From Salinispora oceanensis (GTDB lineage Bacteria > Actinomycetota > Actinomycetes > Mycobacteriales > Micromonosporaceae), in NCBI RefSeq assembly GCF_000383575.1, contig NZ_KB911579.1, positions 3,707-67,706 of the forward strand: DNA of 64,000 nt, written 5' to 3'. Below, in pieces: positions 37,055 through 44,853 of this stretch. Positions within the stretch are counted from its first letter, which is position 1. Each line of letters begins with the position of its first letter. The position numbers were made by a program, and so were the translations under genes. Under the pieces are notes generated by a model. The model made no database searches and was not told the origin of the DNA. It was given only the letters and a program-made list of their open reading frames with translations.

Positions 37055-37263
37055 CGCCCCGTCACGACCGCGGGTGGTCGTTTCGGCCGGTCCGCCAGTG
37101 CTGACGGCGGCGGGCAGGGGTGCGGGTCGTCCGCTCCGATGTGGCTCTGTGTGAAAGCCACTCGTAACAACGACATTGTCTATTCGCTGCCATCCGACTG
37201 CGCCGGCTAAGGTAGTCTGTCTGACGCGACGCCGTGACCGCGGGTAGACTCCAGGGAGCCAAG

Positions 37264-38022
37264 ATGCCACTAACTCCGGCCGACATCCACAACGTCGCTT
37301 TCAAGAAGCCTCCGATCGGCAAGAGGGGGTATGACGAGGAGGAAGTCGACGCCTTCCTCGACGGAATCGAACGTGAAATCGTCCGGCTCATCGAGGAAAA
37401 CGAATCACTGCGCCGACGGGTCGTGCAGAACCCCTCGAGCCACGAGGTCGACGGGCTCAGCGCAGCCGGCTACGCCGAGCTGTCCGAACTGCGGTCGAGG
37501 TTCCAGCGGGTGATCAGCGAAAAGGCGGACACCGAACGGGTCCGTGACCTGCTTCAGGCCGATCTGGAGCGCGCCCGCGCGCAGGCCGCGGCGCGCGCCC
37601 AAGGGGGCGCGCAGGACGGCCAGGGGGCCCGCGTGCTGGAGATGGCGCAGCAGACCGCGGATGGCCACATCGAGGACGCTCGACGCGAGGCGGACCGGCT
37701 GATCGGGAGTGCCCTGGGCGAGGCGCAGTCACTGGTGGACGAGGCCCAGGCGACCGCCGGAAAGGCGGAGGAGGCGGCCCTCCAGCGCTACCACGATGCC
37801 ATCACCGAGTTGGAGAACGAGCGCGACGCTCTGCAGCGGAGGGTTGAGGAGCTCACCGGCTTCGGGCGCGACTACCAGGAGCGCCTGCGGTTCGAGGTGA
37901 CGCGCCGGATGGACAACATGAAGGACATCCCCAAGGCCGGTCCGGTCCCGGTGTTCGATGAGAACGCCTGGCTCCGCCACCGGCGCCCGGGTCGGCAGAA
38001 CGTCGGTGGCGACGCCCGCTGA
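37264..38022 (+). CDS. DivIVA-domain coiled-coil protein 2
   Basis: 252 residues. ATG 37,264 is preceded by CAGGGAG and gives an N-terminus almost identical to the gene before it ([20 protein letters not shown]). The DivIVA domain spans residues 1-60; a long coiled coil follows (to about 220, rich in Ala, Glu and Arg), then a short Pro-rich tail. The 209-base gap to gene 1 suggests its own promoter or a processed transcript. Near-identity is confined to the N-terminal domain; the coiled coils have diverged, so the pair may form hetero-oligomers at membranes. The tandem copies imply duplication. Confidence 0.9.
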   Translation: MPLTPADIHNVAFKKPPIGKRGYDEEEVDAFLDGIEREIVRLIEENESLRRRVVQNPSSHEVDGLSAAGYAELSELRSRFQRVISEKADTERVRDLLQADLERARAQAAARAQGGAQDGQGARVLEMAQQTADGHIEDARREADRLIGSALGEAQSLVDEAQATAGKAEEAALQRYHDAITELENERDALQRRVEELTGFGRDYQERLRFEVTRRMDNMKDIPKAGPVPVFDENAWLRHRRPGRQNVGGDAR

Positions 38023-38160
38023 CACGCTGTGCGGCAGGTGCTGCTCGACTCTCCGGTGAGCCTGCGGCCGCGGTGGGATACGGGTTCGGGTGTGGCGGAG
38101 CGCAGATCGCCGACTTCGCCGGGGCCGCGCGCCTTCGCCGGTCCGGAGGAGGAGGATACG

Positions 38161-38386
38161 GTGGACCGTCCCGAGTCGATGCGGGCCCCGGGTGGCGGCA
38201 AACGCCTGCTCATCGGGGGGTGACACCCGGCACGGGCGGCTGGCTAGCTGGTTCTTCGTCCGCAAGACACCCCAGTGGCGGCTGCGCTACCTCCCCACCG
38301 AGGAGACCAGCACAGCACGGGAGCACCTCTTTGCCCGCTTCGACGCCCTCATCAGTGAAGGGCACCCCGTGCTCAGATGGTCGTAG
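38161..38386 (+). pseudogene. Fragment of a thiopeptide/lantibiotic-type biosynthesis protein
   Basis: A strong GGAGGAGGAGGA (38,145-38,156) precedes GTG 38,161. The first 20 codons run into a TGA after a G6 run; removing one G joins them to a frame reading GRLASWFFVRKTPQWRLRYL and on to HPVLRWS. That pattern resembles the N-terminus of SpaB_C/thiopeptide-type bacteriocin biosynthesis domains, which act in leader-dependent dehydration or elimination of RiPPs. The reading ends at TAG 38,384-38,386, where the IS30 remnant begins, so the rest (normally about 250-300 residues) is gone. Family assignment is by motif memory only; no precursor peptide is visible. Confidence 0.45.
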
Positions 38387-38447
38387 CAATCGAATCTTGT
38401 CAGTCGTTGTTTCTCTTGGCGGGGTGGTCGTTGAGGGGCGGGTGGGG

Positions 38448-39068
38448 CATGGGTGGTCGTCGGCCGTTGACGGTGGCGGATCGCGAAGAGATCACTCGGG
38501 GTATCGCTGGATGCGGGTGTCGCACGAGGCGATCTACACGTGGATCTAGGCGTTGCTGGTCGGGGAGTTGGCCCGGCAGCACCTGCGTCTGCGCAGCGGC
38601 CGCAAGAACCGTCGTCCGACGCGCTCAGCCGCGTTCCCTGCGCCGAAGATCTCCAACCCGACGTTCATCGACCAGCGGCCCGCCCAGGCCGAGGACCGGC
38701 GAATGCCCGGACACTGGGAAGGCGACCTGATCATCGGTAAGAACGGTGCCAGCGCCACCGCATCGCTGGTGGAACGCACCTCCCGTTTCCTGATCCTCGT
38801 GCCGCTAGCGGGCCGGGACAGCCCCACCACCGTGACCAGCGCCGTGGCCACCGGCATCGCCGGCCTGCCCGACACCCTGCGCCGCCCCCTGACCTGGGAC
38901 TGCGGCACCGAGATGGCTGAGCACGCCGCGACCCACCAGCTCACCGCCATCGCCGACCGACTCAACAGCCGACCCCGACGCATCCTGGGTTACAGAATGC
39001 CCAAAGAGGTCTTCGCCGAACTCCGGACCAGCCAGATTGCTTCCACCGGCTGGGGAGTGTGGATCTAA
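38448..39068 (+). pseudogene. IS30-family transposase remnant
   Basis: The N-terminal part reads GRRPLTVADREEITRGIA, typical of the IS30 helix-turn-helix, then jumps with a deletion and frame change to VSHEAIYTWI followed by an in-frame TAG (38,547). The catalytic part then continues open with PGHWEGDLIIG and WDCGTEMAEHA, but about 35 residues normally following this motif (including the final catalytic Glu region) are missing before LNSRPRRILGYRMPKEVF. At least two deletions and one nonsense codon make it inactive. It interrupts the upstream biosynthesis fragment and is followed directly by the ISL3-type element. Confidence 0.8.
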
Positions 39069-40697
39069 CGGCTCTGTCTCACATTCGGTGGTGACCGAGG
39101 TGGTCGATGTCGTTGAGGTCATGTGTGCAAGATCGATGATCTTACGAAGATGGTGTTCTCGGGGCTGTCCCCGTTGGTGATCGATGAGGTCACGGACGAG
39201 GGCGAGCGGATCCTGGTGCGGGCTCGGACTCCTGGAGGAACGGTGGCCTGTCCGGGCTGTGCGGCGGTGACGGGCCGGGTGCACGGGTATCACCAGCGGA
39301 CTCTGGCGGATGTGCCGGTCGATGCCCGGCCGGTAGTGGTGCGGGTGCGCGTGCGGCGTCTGGTGTGCCCGACGCAGGGCTGTCGTCGCACGTTCCGGGA
39401 ACAGCTTCCGGGTGTTCTGGAGCGTTACCAGCGTCGCACGTCCCGGCTGAGCGCCCAGGTCGCTGCGGTGGTGCGTCATCTGGCTGGCCGGGGCGGTGCT
39501 CGCCTGTTGTCGGTCCTGGCGATGGTCGTCATGTCCCGTCACACCGCGCTGCGGGCGCTGCTACGCGTTCCGCTGCCCGAGCGGCGGGTTCCCCGCGTGC
39601 TCGGGGTCGACGACTTCGCGCTGTGCCGCCGTCGCCGTTACGCCACCGTCCTGATCGACGCGGTCACCCGTGAACGCATCGACGTGCTGCCCGACCGCAA
39701 GGCCCACACGTTAGAGACATGGCTGCGTGAGCATCCCGGTGTCGAGGTGGTGTGCCGGGACTCCTCGGGCGCCTACGCCGAAGCGATCCGCCGCGCCCTA
39801 CCCGACGCGTTGCAGGTCGCCGACCGCTGGCACCTGTGGCACAACCTCGCCGAGGCCGTCCGCAAAGAGGTCACCGCCCACAGCACATGCTGGGCCACCG
39901 CCGGCCAACCGTCACAGCAAGGCATCCGGGCCGTGACCACCCGGCAGCGGTGGCAGCAGGTCCACGACCTGCTCGACAAGGGCGTCGGCCTGCTCGAATG
40001 CGCCCGCCGACTCAACCTCGGTCTGAACACGGTCAAACGGTATGCCCGAATCAGCGAACCCGAACGCCTGGTCCGCGCACCGCAGTACCGGCCCACCCTC
40101 GTCGACCCCTACCGTGACCACCTGCGCCGACGCCGGGAACAAGACCCCGCCGTCGGCGCTACGCAACTCCTCGCCGAGATCAGGGAACTGGGCTACACCG
40201 GCAGCCTCAACCTGCTCTACCGCTACATCACCCAAGGCCGCGTCGAAGCCGACCGCCCAGCCATGTCGCCCCGACGCCTCACCCGCTACCTCCTGACCCC
40301 ACCCGACCAGCTCACAGACCATCAGCGCACGCTCGTCAACGCCCTCACCAGCGCCTGCCCGCAGATGACCGCGCTGGCCGGCTTCATCGGCTCGTTCGCC
40401 GCGCTCCTCACACCCACAGCCGGCAACGACGACCATCTCGACACGTGGATCACCGAGGTCAAGGCCACGGACCTACCCCACCTGCACACCTTCATCCGCG
40501 GCCTCGGCCTTGACCGCGACGCCGTCAACGCCGCCCTGACCCACCCCTTCCACAACGGCGGCACCGAAGGCGTCAACACCAAAACCAAACTGATCAAGCG
40601 ACAGATGTACGGACGAGCGGGCTTCGCTCTCCTGCGCCATCGAATCCTGCTCGGCTGACCAGCACCCTCCATCACCACCGAATGTGAGACAGAGCCG
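39069..40697 (+). mobile_element. ISL3-type insertion sequence, apparently intact
   Basis: Perfect 26-base terminal inverted repeats at 39,069-39,094 and 40,672-40,697 enclose one full transposase gene; total 1,629 bp. The eight bases on each flank do not match, so no target-site duplication is visible, which suggests a rearranged or old insertion. It lies against the end of the IS30 remnant. Confidence 0.88.
39123..40658 (+). CDS. ISL3-family transposase
   Basis: 511 residues from GTG 39,123, of normal family length. The N-terminal zinc-binding region (CPGC near residue 43; a second Cys pair in CPTQGC about 80) is followed by an HTH segment and the DDE domain. The acidic residues appear as LGVDDFA (about 162), CRDSSGAY (about 210) and GTEGVNTKTK (about 480). 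No internal stops or frameshifts, so it may be active. It lies inside perfect inverted repeats. Confidence 0.93.
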   Translation: MCKIDDLTKMVFSGLSPLVIDEVTDEGERILVRARTPGGTVACPGCAAVTGRVHGYHQRTLADVPVDARPVVVRVRVRRLVCPTQGCRRTFREQLPGVLERYQRRTSRLSAQVAAVVRHLAGRGGARLLSVLAMVVMSRHTALRALLRVPLPERRVPRVLGVDDFALCRRRRYATVLIDAVTRERIDVLPDRKAHTLETWLREHPGVEVVCRDSSGAYAEAIRRALPDALQVADRWHLWHNLAEAVRKEVTAHSTCWATAGQPSQQGIRAVTTRQRWQQVHDLLDKGVGLLECARRLNLGLNTVKRYARISEPERLVRAPQYRPTLVDPYRDHLRRRREQDPAVGATQLLAEIRELGYTGSLNLLYRYITQGRVEADRPAMSPRRLTRYLLTPPDQLTDHQRTLVNALTSACPQMTALAGFIGSFAALLTPTAGNDDHLDTWITEVKATDLPHLHTFIRGLGLDRDAVNAALTHPFHNGGTEGVNTKTKLIKRQMYGRAGFALLRHRILLG

Positions 40698-40741
40698 CTA
40701 GCGAGACAGCCCCGGACGCGGCGGCACCGGCGCGGCCGAGG

Positions 40742-40969
40742 GTGGCCGCGGTGGCGTCTTGGCTTGCCCGTGGCGTGGTGCGGGTCTTGCCGCCCGACTC
40801 GCGGTCGCGGTCGCGGTACGGCAACGAGTTCGCGTCGGAGTTGTATGAACTCGCTGCGGCCAAGGCGTCGTGGTGGGCGCAGCTGATGCACGGGGCGCGG
40901 TTGCTGGACCGGGCCTGGGTGCTACGCGCGGAGCTACGCCAGACAGATGCTCGGCGGGTGCGGTCGTGA
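40742..40969 (+). CDS. Hypothetical protein, probably 5'-truncated
   Basis: 75 codons from GTG 40,742. The frame is open further upstream into the right end of the ISL3-type element, so the original N-terminus may have been removed by that insertion. The product is basic, with two helical stretches (RYGNEFASELYELAAAK and AQLMHGARLLDRAWVLRAEL) and no membrane segment. I do not recognise a function. No good ribosome-binding site precedes the GTG. Confidence 0.45.
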   Translation: MAAVASWLARGVVRVLPPDSRSRSRYGNEFASELYELAAAKASWWAQLMHGARLLDRAWVLRAELRQTDARRVRS

Positions 40970-41093
40970 CCGCGGACCCTGGCGTGTCCCGGCCCCTGGA
41001 GCCGCCGTCCGCTGCGGCGGACGCGGCAGGGCGGGGCCCGGCGGCGGTTGGCCGGCTGGAGTATCGCCGTCGCCATGACCGACCATACGCTCG

Positions 41094-41243
41094 GTGGCCG
41101 ATATCCCCGCGACCGTGGCGGTGCAGGTCTTCGGGCAGGGCGCGGCGGCCACCGCCGGCACGACAGCGATCGGCACCATGACGGTCGCCGCGTTCGGCGC
41201 GGCCCGGGCGTTCATGCGCGACCGCGACAACCCTGAATCATAG
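41094..41243 (+). CDS. Small hypothetical protein, 49 residues
   Basis: GTG 41,094 to TAG 41,241. The product starts MADIPATVAVQVFGQG and has an Ala/Gly/Thr-rich hydrophobic centre, then a charged tail (FMRDRDNPES). It resembles a small peptide with one weak amphipathic helix. No clear ribosome-binding site. Codon bias supports coding; function unknown. Confidence 0.35.
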   Translation: MADIPATVAVQVFGQGAAATAGTTAIGTMTVAAFGAARAFMRDRDNPES

Positions 41244-41254
41244 CCAGTACAGCC

Positions 41255-41449
41255 GTGAGCAGCGGATTTGCCGCCCACGGCGACGGCCACCCCCGGCCCG
41301 CCTCCCGTGCCAACGTCATGCTCGCCTACATCGCGGTCATCCGCGCCAAACACACCCTCGACCCCGGCGGACTGTCCTGGATCGACGACCCCCTCCGGCC
41401 TGTTCAAGGTGGTGGCGGCGGGCGGACTGCACGGCCAGGGCCTGGGTGA
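41255..41449 (+). CDS. Small hypothetical protein, 64 residues
   Basis: GTG 41,255 lies 12 bases after the stop of the previous small frame. The first 45 residues look coding (ANVMLAYIAVIRAKHTLDPG), but the last 20 are Gly/Arg-rich and out of character, so a frameshift near 41,395 is possible. No known family. Confidence 0.25.
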   Translation: MSSGFAAHGDGHPRPASRANVMLAYIAVIRAKHTLDPGGLSWIDDPLRPVQGGGGGRTARPGPG

Positions 41450-41454
41450 TCAGG

Positions 41455-41691
41455 TCACGGACGACCTGGTACGTGTGAATCTGTTCGGGTGGCGGCGGGG
41501 TCGGCGGGTTGGGTGGCGAGCCAGCGGCCGAGGTGGGTGGCCTGCTGCCAGCCCAGCGGTGACAGTTCGATGTCGGCGTCACGGCCGGTGAGGCCGTGGT
41601 CGTCCAGGCCGTGGGCCTGGGCGTCGGCGAAGGCGGCGTTCGCGGTGCTCTGTCCGTGACGGACGATGGTCAGCTGCGAGACGGTGTCCAT
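41455..41691 (-). pseudogene. Truncated histidine phosphatase (phosphoglycerate mutase-like)
   Basis: ATG 41,691. The N-terminus carries the phospho-acceptor motif IVRHGQSTAN, followed by LTGRDADIELSPLGWQQATHLG, both typical of the histidine phosphatase superfamily. The frame stops after 78 residues, whereas the family has about 200; the second catalytic His and most of the fold are absent. The remnant is too short to be active. Confidence 0.7.
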
Positions 41692-41794
41692 GGCCCCAGT
41701 GTCTAGTGTCGCGCGTCAGGTAGTTGCGGTAGGACCTTTGGTGGCGCCGCCTCGACTGGTAGGGGTCGTGTTTGGTCGGGCCGCACCTGGCGAA

Positions 41795-41869
41795 TGGAGC
41801 GAGCACACCAGCACCGAGCTGCCCGAGTTGTTCGGCGTCGCCCGATCATCGGTGTACCGGGCGATCTAG
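41795..41869 (+). pseudogene. C-terminal helix-turn-helix scrap of a recombinase
   Basis: Twenty-four residues reading TELPELFGVARSSVYRAI before a TAG. This matches the C-terminal HTH typical of resolvase-type recombinases (ELAELFGVSRSTVYR). Nothing upstream in any frame provides the catalytic domain. A short relic of mobile DNA. Confidence 0.5.
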
Positions 41870-41943
41870 CGAGCGGCGGCCCCCGAGCGGCCGACGCCGT
41901 TGTCACGAAGCCGCCTCGTCTGTCAAACCCCTTCAGGACACGA

Positions 41944-42505
41944 TCAAGTGCCGACCGGCCTGCGGGCCCCCCAGTTCGGCTTGCCGCCTGGCAGACCACG
42001 GTCCCTGTTTTGGCCCATCAGCATCATGAACAGGCACTTCATCGCGGCCAGCCCACGCGCCCGTCGGATCGTCGCCTCGTCCGCCTGGGCGTAGCTGTCG
42101 AAGAACCGCGAGGCGCCTCCCGCGGGGAGCAGCAGCCAGGCAGCCCCGAGGTCCCACGCCGGATCGCCGGCGAAGAGTGCGCCGAAGTCGACGATGCCCG
42201 CCAGCGTGCCGTCCGCGACGACGACGTTCGCGGGATGCAGGTCACCGTGCACCCACACCCGTGGTCCCGGCCACTCGGGAGTCGCCACCGCGTCGTCCCA
42301 CACAGCCCGGATGTCGTTCTCGGCGAAGCCACCGAGGTCCACGGCCTGCAGAAAGTACTCGAACCCGCCCGTGCATTCCTTTTGGGGTGAGCGCCGAAGT
42401 CCGAGGCGCCCGGTGCGTCGGCGGGCGCCTCCACATGCAGCGCCTTGAGGAAGGCCGCCAGCAGTCGGCCGCGTGGTCGCCGCGCACAGCTTGATCCAGC
42501 AGATT
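41944..42505 (-). pseudogene. APH-family phosphotransferase, C-terminal part only
   Basis: The minus strand encodes WVHGDLHPANVVV and GIVDFG, the catalytic Brenner loop and metal-binding DFG of the aminoglycoside phosphotransferase/choline kinase superfamily, plus the C-terminal helices. Upstream, coding similarity (LLAAFLKALHVEAP) continues in a different frame, with a shift near 42,387 beside a CCTTTTGGGG run. The N-terminal ATP-binding lobe is absent. Full proteins have about 290 residues; this has about 185. Substrate cannot be inferred and no resistance should be assumed. Confidence 0.7.
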
Positions 42506-42760
42506 CGTATCCGCCCTCGGGTTCGCGGTAACCACTGGCGTCGTGGTGCTCCGCGGCGGACTCCGGCAGCTGGCGAGCGGTGGTGGCGTAGCGGATCGCG
42601 GTCTTGGCGTCGATGCCGAAGAGCGCGGCTAGGTGCAGCGGGTCGCCGTGGGCCAGGGCTTCCTCGAGTTGCCGGTCGCGGCGCAGGCGTTCCAGGGTGG
42701 CGGCGTGCCCGCGCAGCGCGCGGCAGGCCGAGCCAGCAGCACGCGCCCGGAGAGCGCTGG
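42506..42760 (-). pseudogene. C-terminal fragment of an integrase-like protein
   Basis: The frame reads HAATLERLRRDRQLEEAL and then HLAALFGIDAKTAIRYATTA, a pattern I associate with C-terminal regions of actinobacterial integrase-like proteins found on plasmids and islands. No N-terminal or catalytic part is present; the fragment is closed by the DUF899 gene's upstream region on one side and the APH remnant on the other. Family assignment is from memory. Confidence 0.45.
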
Positions 42761-42803
42761 AGCCTGCGGTGACCGGCCGAGGCCGCGACGGGAGGAGAAA
42801 GTA

Positions 42804-43481
42804 ATGACGGACGCCAAGATCGTCGACCGGGCGGACTGGTACGCGGCGCGGCGGGCCTTCCTGGAGCGCGAAAAGGAGGTGACCCGGGCGCGGGACGCGC
42901 TCAACGCGGAACGGCGCGAGCTGCCAATGATGGTAGTGGACAAGGGGTACGTCTTCGAGGGCCCGGACGGCGAGCGGACACTGCCGGAGCTGTTCGAGGG
43001 CCGGCGGCAGCTGCTCACCTACCACTTCATGTGGCCGCTGGAGGGGCACGACTGGTGCCCGGTCTGCTCGCTGTTCATCGACAACATCGGTCACCTGGCG
43101 CACCTGCACGCCCGGGACACCTCGCTGGCCATCGTCTGCGCCGCGCCGCAGTCGGACATCGTGCCGTTCAAGCGCCGGATGGGCTGGGACATCCCCTGGT
43201 ACACCACCCGGGGCGACGACTTCTACCAGGACTTCACCCTCGACGTCGGCACGGACGAGCCGGAGCTGCCCGGGGTCAGCGCGTTCCTGCGCGACGACGA
43301 CGGCCGGGTGCTCTACGCGTACTCCACGCACGGGCGCGGCAGCGACATCCTGAACAACACCTACAACTACCTCGACCTGACCCCGCTGGGCCGGCAGGAA
43401 AAGGGCATGGCGGACACCATGGGGTGGATCCGCCACCACGACCGCTACGGCGACGCCACGGCGGGCTCCTGCCACGGCTGA
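42804..43481 (+). CDS. DUF899-family thioredoxin-like protein
   Basis: 225 residues; ATG 42,804 with GGAGGAG seven bases upstream. The protein shows YHFMWP and HDWCPVCSLFID near residue 80, the conserved core of DUF899, a thioredoxin-fold family of unknown substrate. The Cys pair (CPVC) could be redox-active. No signal peptide, so cytosolic. Intact, of normal length. A strong hairpin follows the stop, so it is probably monocistronic. Confidence 0.9.
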   Translation: MTDAKIVDRADWYAARRAFLEREKEVTRARDALNAERRELPMMVVDKGYVFEGPDGERTLPELFEGRRQLLTYHFMWPLEGHDWCPVCSLFIDNIGHLAHLHARDTSLAIVCAAPQSDIVPFKRRMGWDIPWYTTRGDDFYQDFTLDVGTDEPELPGVSAFLRDDDGRVLYAYSTHGRGSDILNNTYNYLDLTPLGRQEKGMADTMGWIRHHDRYGDATAGSCHG

Positions 43482-43496
43482 CCGTCGCTCCCGCCC

Positions 43497-43527
43497 ACGG
43501 CCACGCCGGATCGACCGGCGTGGCCGT
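43497..43527 (+). terminator. Hairpin terminator after the DUF899 gene
   Basis: Perfect 13-base stem (ACGGCCACGCCGG and its complement) with a 5-base loop, 16 bases after the stop codon. No T tract follows, as is common in high-GC actinomycetes. Confidence 0.7.
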
Positions 43528-43626
43528 CGGGCGTGTGCGCTTGACCGTTCCGTCCAATATTGACAGTCTGCTACGACCGGCCCACGTCCCGTGGCCGGGT
43601 CAGCGACCCAGAGGAGACCGGATCTG

Positions 43627-44136
43627 ATGGATCCCGAAACCTTCCGTACGCGGACCACCCGGCACCCCGGCCCCGGCGGAAAGCCGCTGCTGCGCTTCAC
43701 GCACGACTACCTGGACCCGCCCGAGCGCGTCTGGCGGGCGATCACCGACAGCGAGGAGCACTCCTCCTGGTTCGGCTTCCCGGTCGTCGTGGAGCCGGTC
43801 GAGGGCGGGAACGTCACCGTGACGTTCTCCCCGGAGATGGTGGAGCGGGCCCGGGTCGTCGAGGTCGACGAGCCGCTCCGGTTCGTGTACGCCGGCGACG
43901 GCGACGCCTACCGCTGGCTGCTGAGCCCGCACGGGGACGGCTGCCGGCTGGTGCTGGAGAACGTGGTCGGCGACCCGGGGCACCTGCCGCAGAGCGCCGC
44001 CGGCTTCCACCTGGCCCTGGACAAGATGGGCGAGCTGCTCGACCGGGAGGCCGGCCGCCCGGCGCCGCACGGCGGGCCGCTGTCCTTCGACGACCTCGTG
44101 AAGCACTACTCGGAGCTGCCCGAGCAAGCGAACTGA
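43627..44136 (+). CDS. SRPBCC (AHSA1-like) domain protein
   Basis: 169 residues from ATG 43,627, with GAGGAG about nine bases upstream. The protein has the START/Bet v1-like pattern: LLRFTHDYLDPPERVWRAITD at the N-terminus, then alternating strands (GGNVTVTF, LRFVY, YRWLLSPHGDGCRLVLENV) and a C-terminal helix lining the pocket. Family members bind hydrophobic ligands or act with stress or regulatory partners; the ligand here is unknown. Intact, single domain. Confidence 0.85.
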   Translation: MDPETFRTRTTRHPGPGGKPLLRFTHDYLDPPERVWRAITDSEEHSSWFGFPVVVEPVEGGNVTVTFSPEMVERARVVEVDEPLRFVYAGDGDAYRWLLSPHGDGCRLVLENVVGDPGHLPQSAAGFHLALDKMGELLDREAGRPAPHGGPLSFDDLVKHYSELPEQAN

Positions 44137-44287
44137 CCCTCGTCGACCGCGGCGGGATGATCGAAGGGAGTCCCACCAGCCTGCGGCCCGACGCCCGGCC
44201 TCCTGGCTCCGGGCCACCCGCCGCCACGCACCCCCGCCCGGACCCGGGCGCGGCGGTGGGACGGCCAGCCGGCGGGAGGAGGCCACA

Positions 44288-44699
44288 GTGACAGGTGGAA
44301 CGGGCGAACCGGAGCCGAGCCGGACGGGCCTGGTGCCCTGGCCGCCGGAGTCCGTGGCCCGGTACGTCGCCGCGGGATACTGGGAGGGGCGGCCGCTGGG
44401 CGCGCGCATCCTGGCCGTGGCCGATGCCCTGCCCGACGCCGAGGCGCTGGTCGGCGGCGACGTCCGGCTGACCTACCGGGAGCTGGTGGAGCGGGCCGAC
44501 GGCGCGGCGCTGCGAATGCACGCGCTGGGCCTGCGCCGCGACGACCGAATCGTCATGCAGCTCGACAACCGCTGGGAGTTCGTCGTGCTGCCGGTCATGG
44601 CGCTGCCGGCGCACCGCCACCACGAGATGTCCCACCTCGTGCGGCAGGCCGAGGCCCGGGCGGTGGCCGTACCCGCCGAGACGGACCGCTTCGCCGCCG
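44288..44699 (+). pseudogene. Truncated aryl-AMP ligase (2,3-dihydroxybenzoate-type)
   Basis: GTG 44,288 has GGAGGA seven bases upstream, so the original start survives. The N-terminus (PWPPESVARYVAAGYWEG, then LTYRELVERADGAALRMHAL) and LPVMALPAHRHHEMSHLV match DhbE/EntE-like adenylating enzymes that activate aryl acids for siderophores. About ten residues before LPVMALP are missing, and similarity ends near residue 135 of about 540; the P-loop and all catalytic motifs are gone. Inactive. It suggests that a siderophore-type pathway once lay here or that the piece was moved in. Confidence 0.7.
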
Positions 44700-44853
44700 A
44701 TGGTGGTGTCCACGGCGGTGGTGATGGCCCGTACGGGGCTGGTGGTGCTGGTTGGCTACGTTTAGGGTTGGCGTCTGCTGCTGCCTGCACCGCGACGACG
44801 AATGTGCGCCAGACAGGGCTCGGCTTCCCTCAACGCTTGATCTTGGTTGTGGG

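Noticed and set aside
41944..42505. Antibiotic resistance gene (aminoglycoside phosphotransferase)
   Set aside because: Only the C-terminal half remains, with a frameshift and no ATP-binding lobe; substrate is unknown.
42039..43700. A 553-residue minus-strand protein opposite the DUF899 gene
   Set aside because: Most of it is antisense to DUF899; only the part at about 42,506-42,760 shows family-like sequence and is listed as a fragment.
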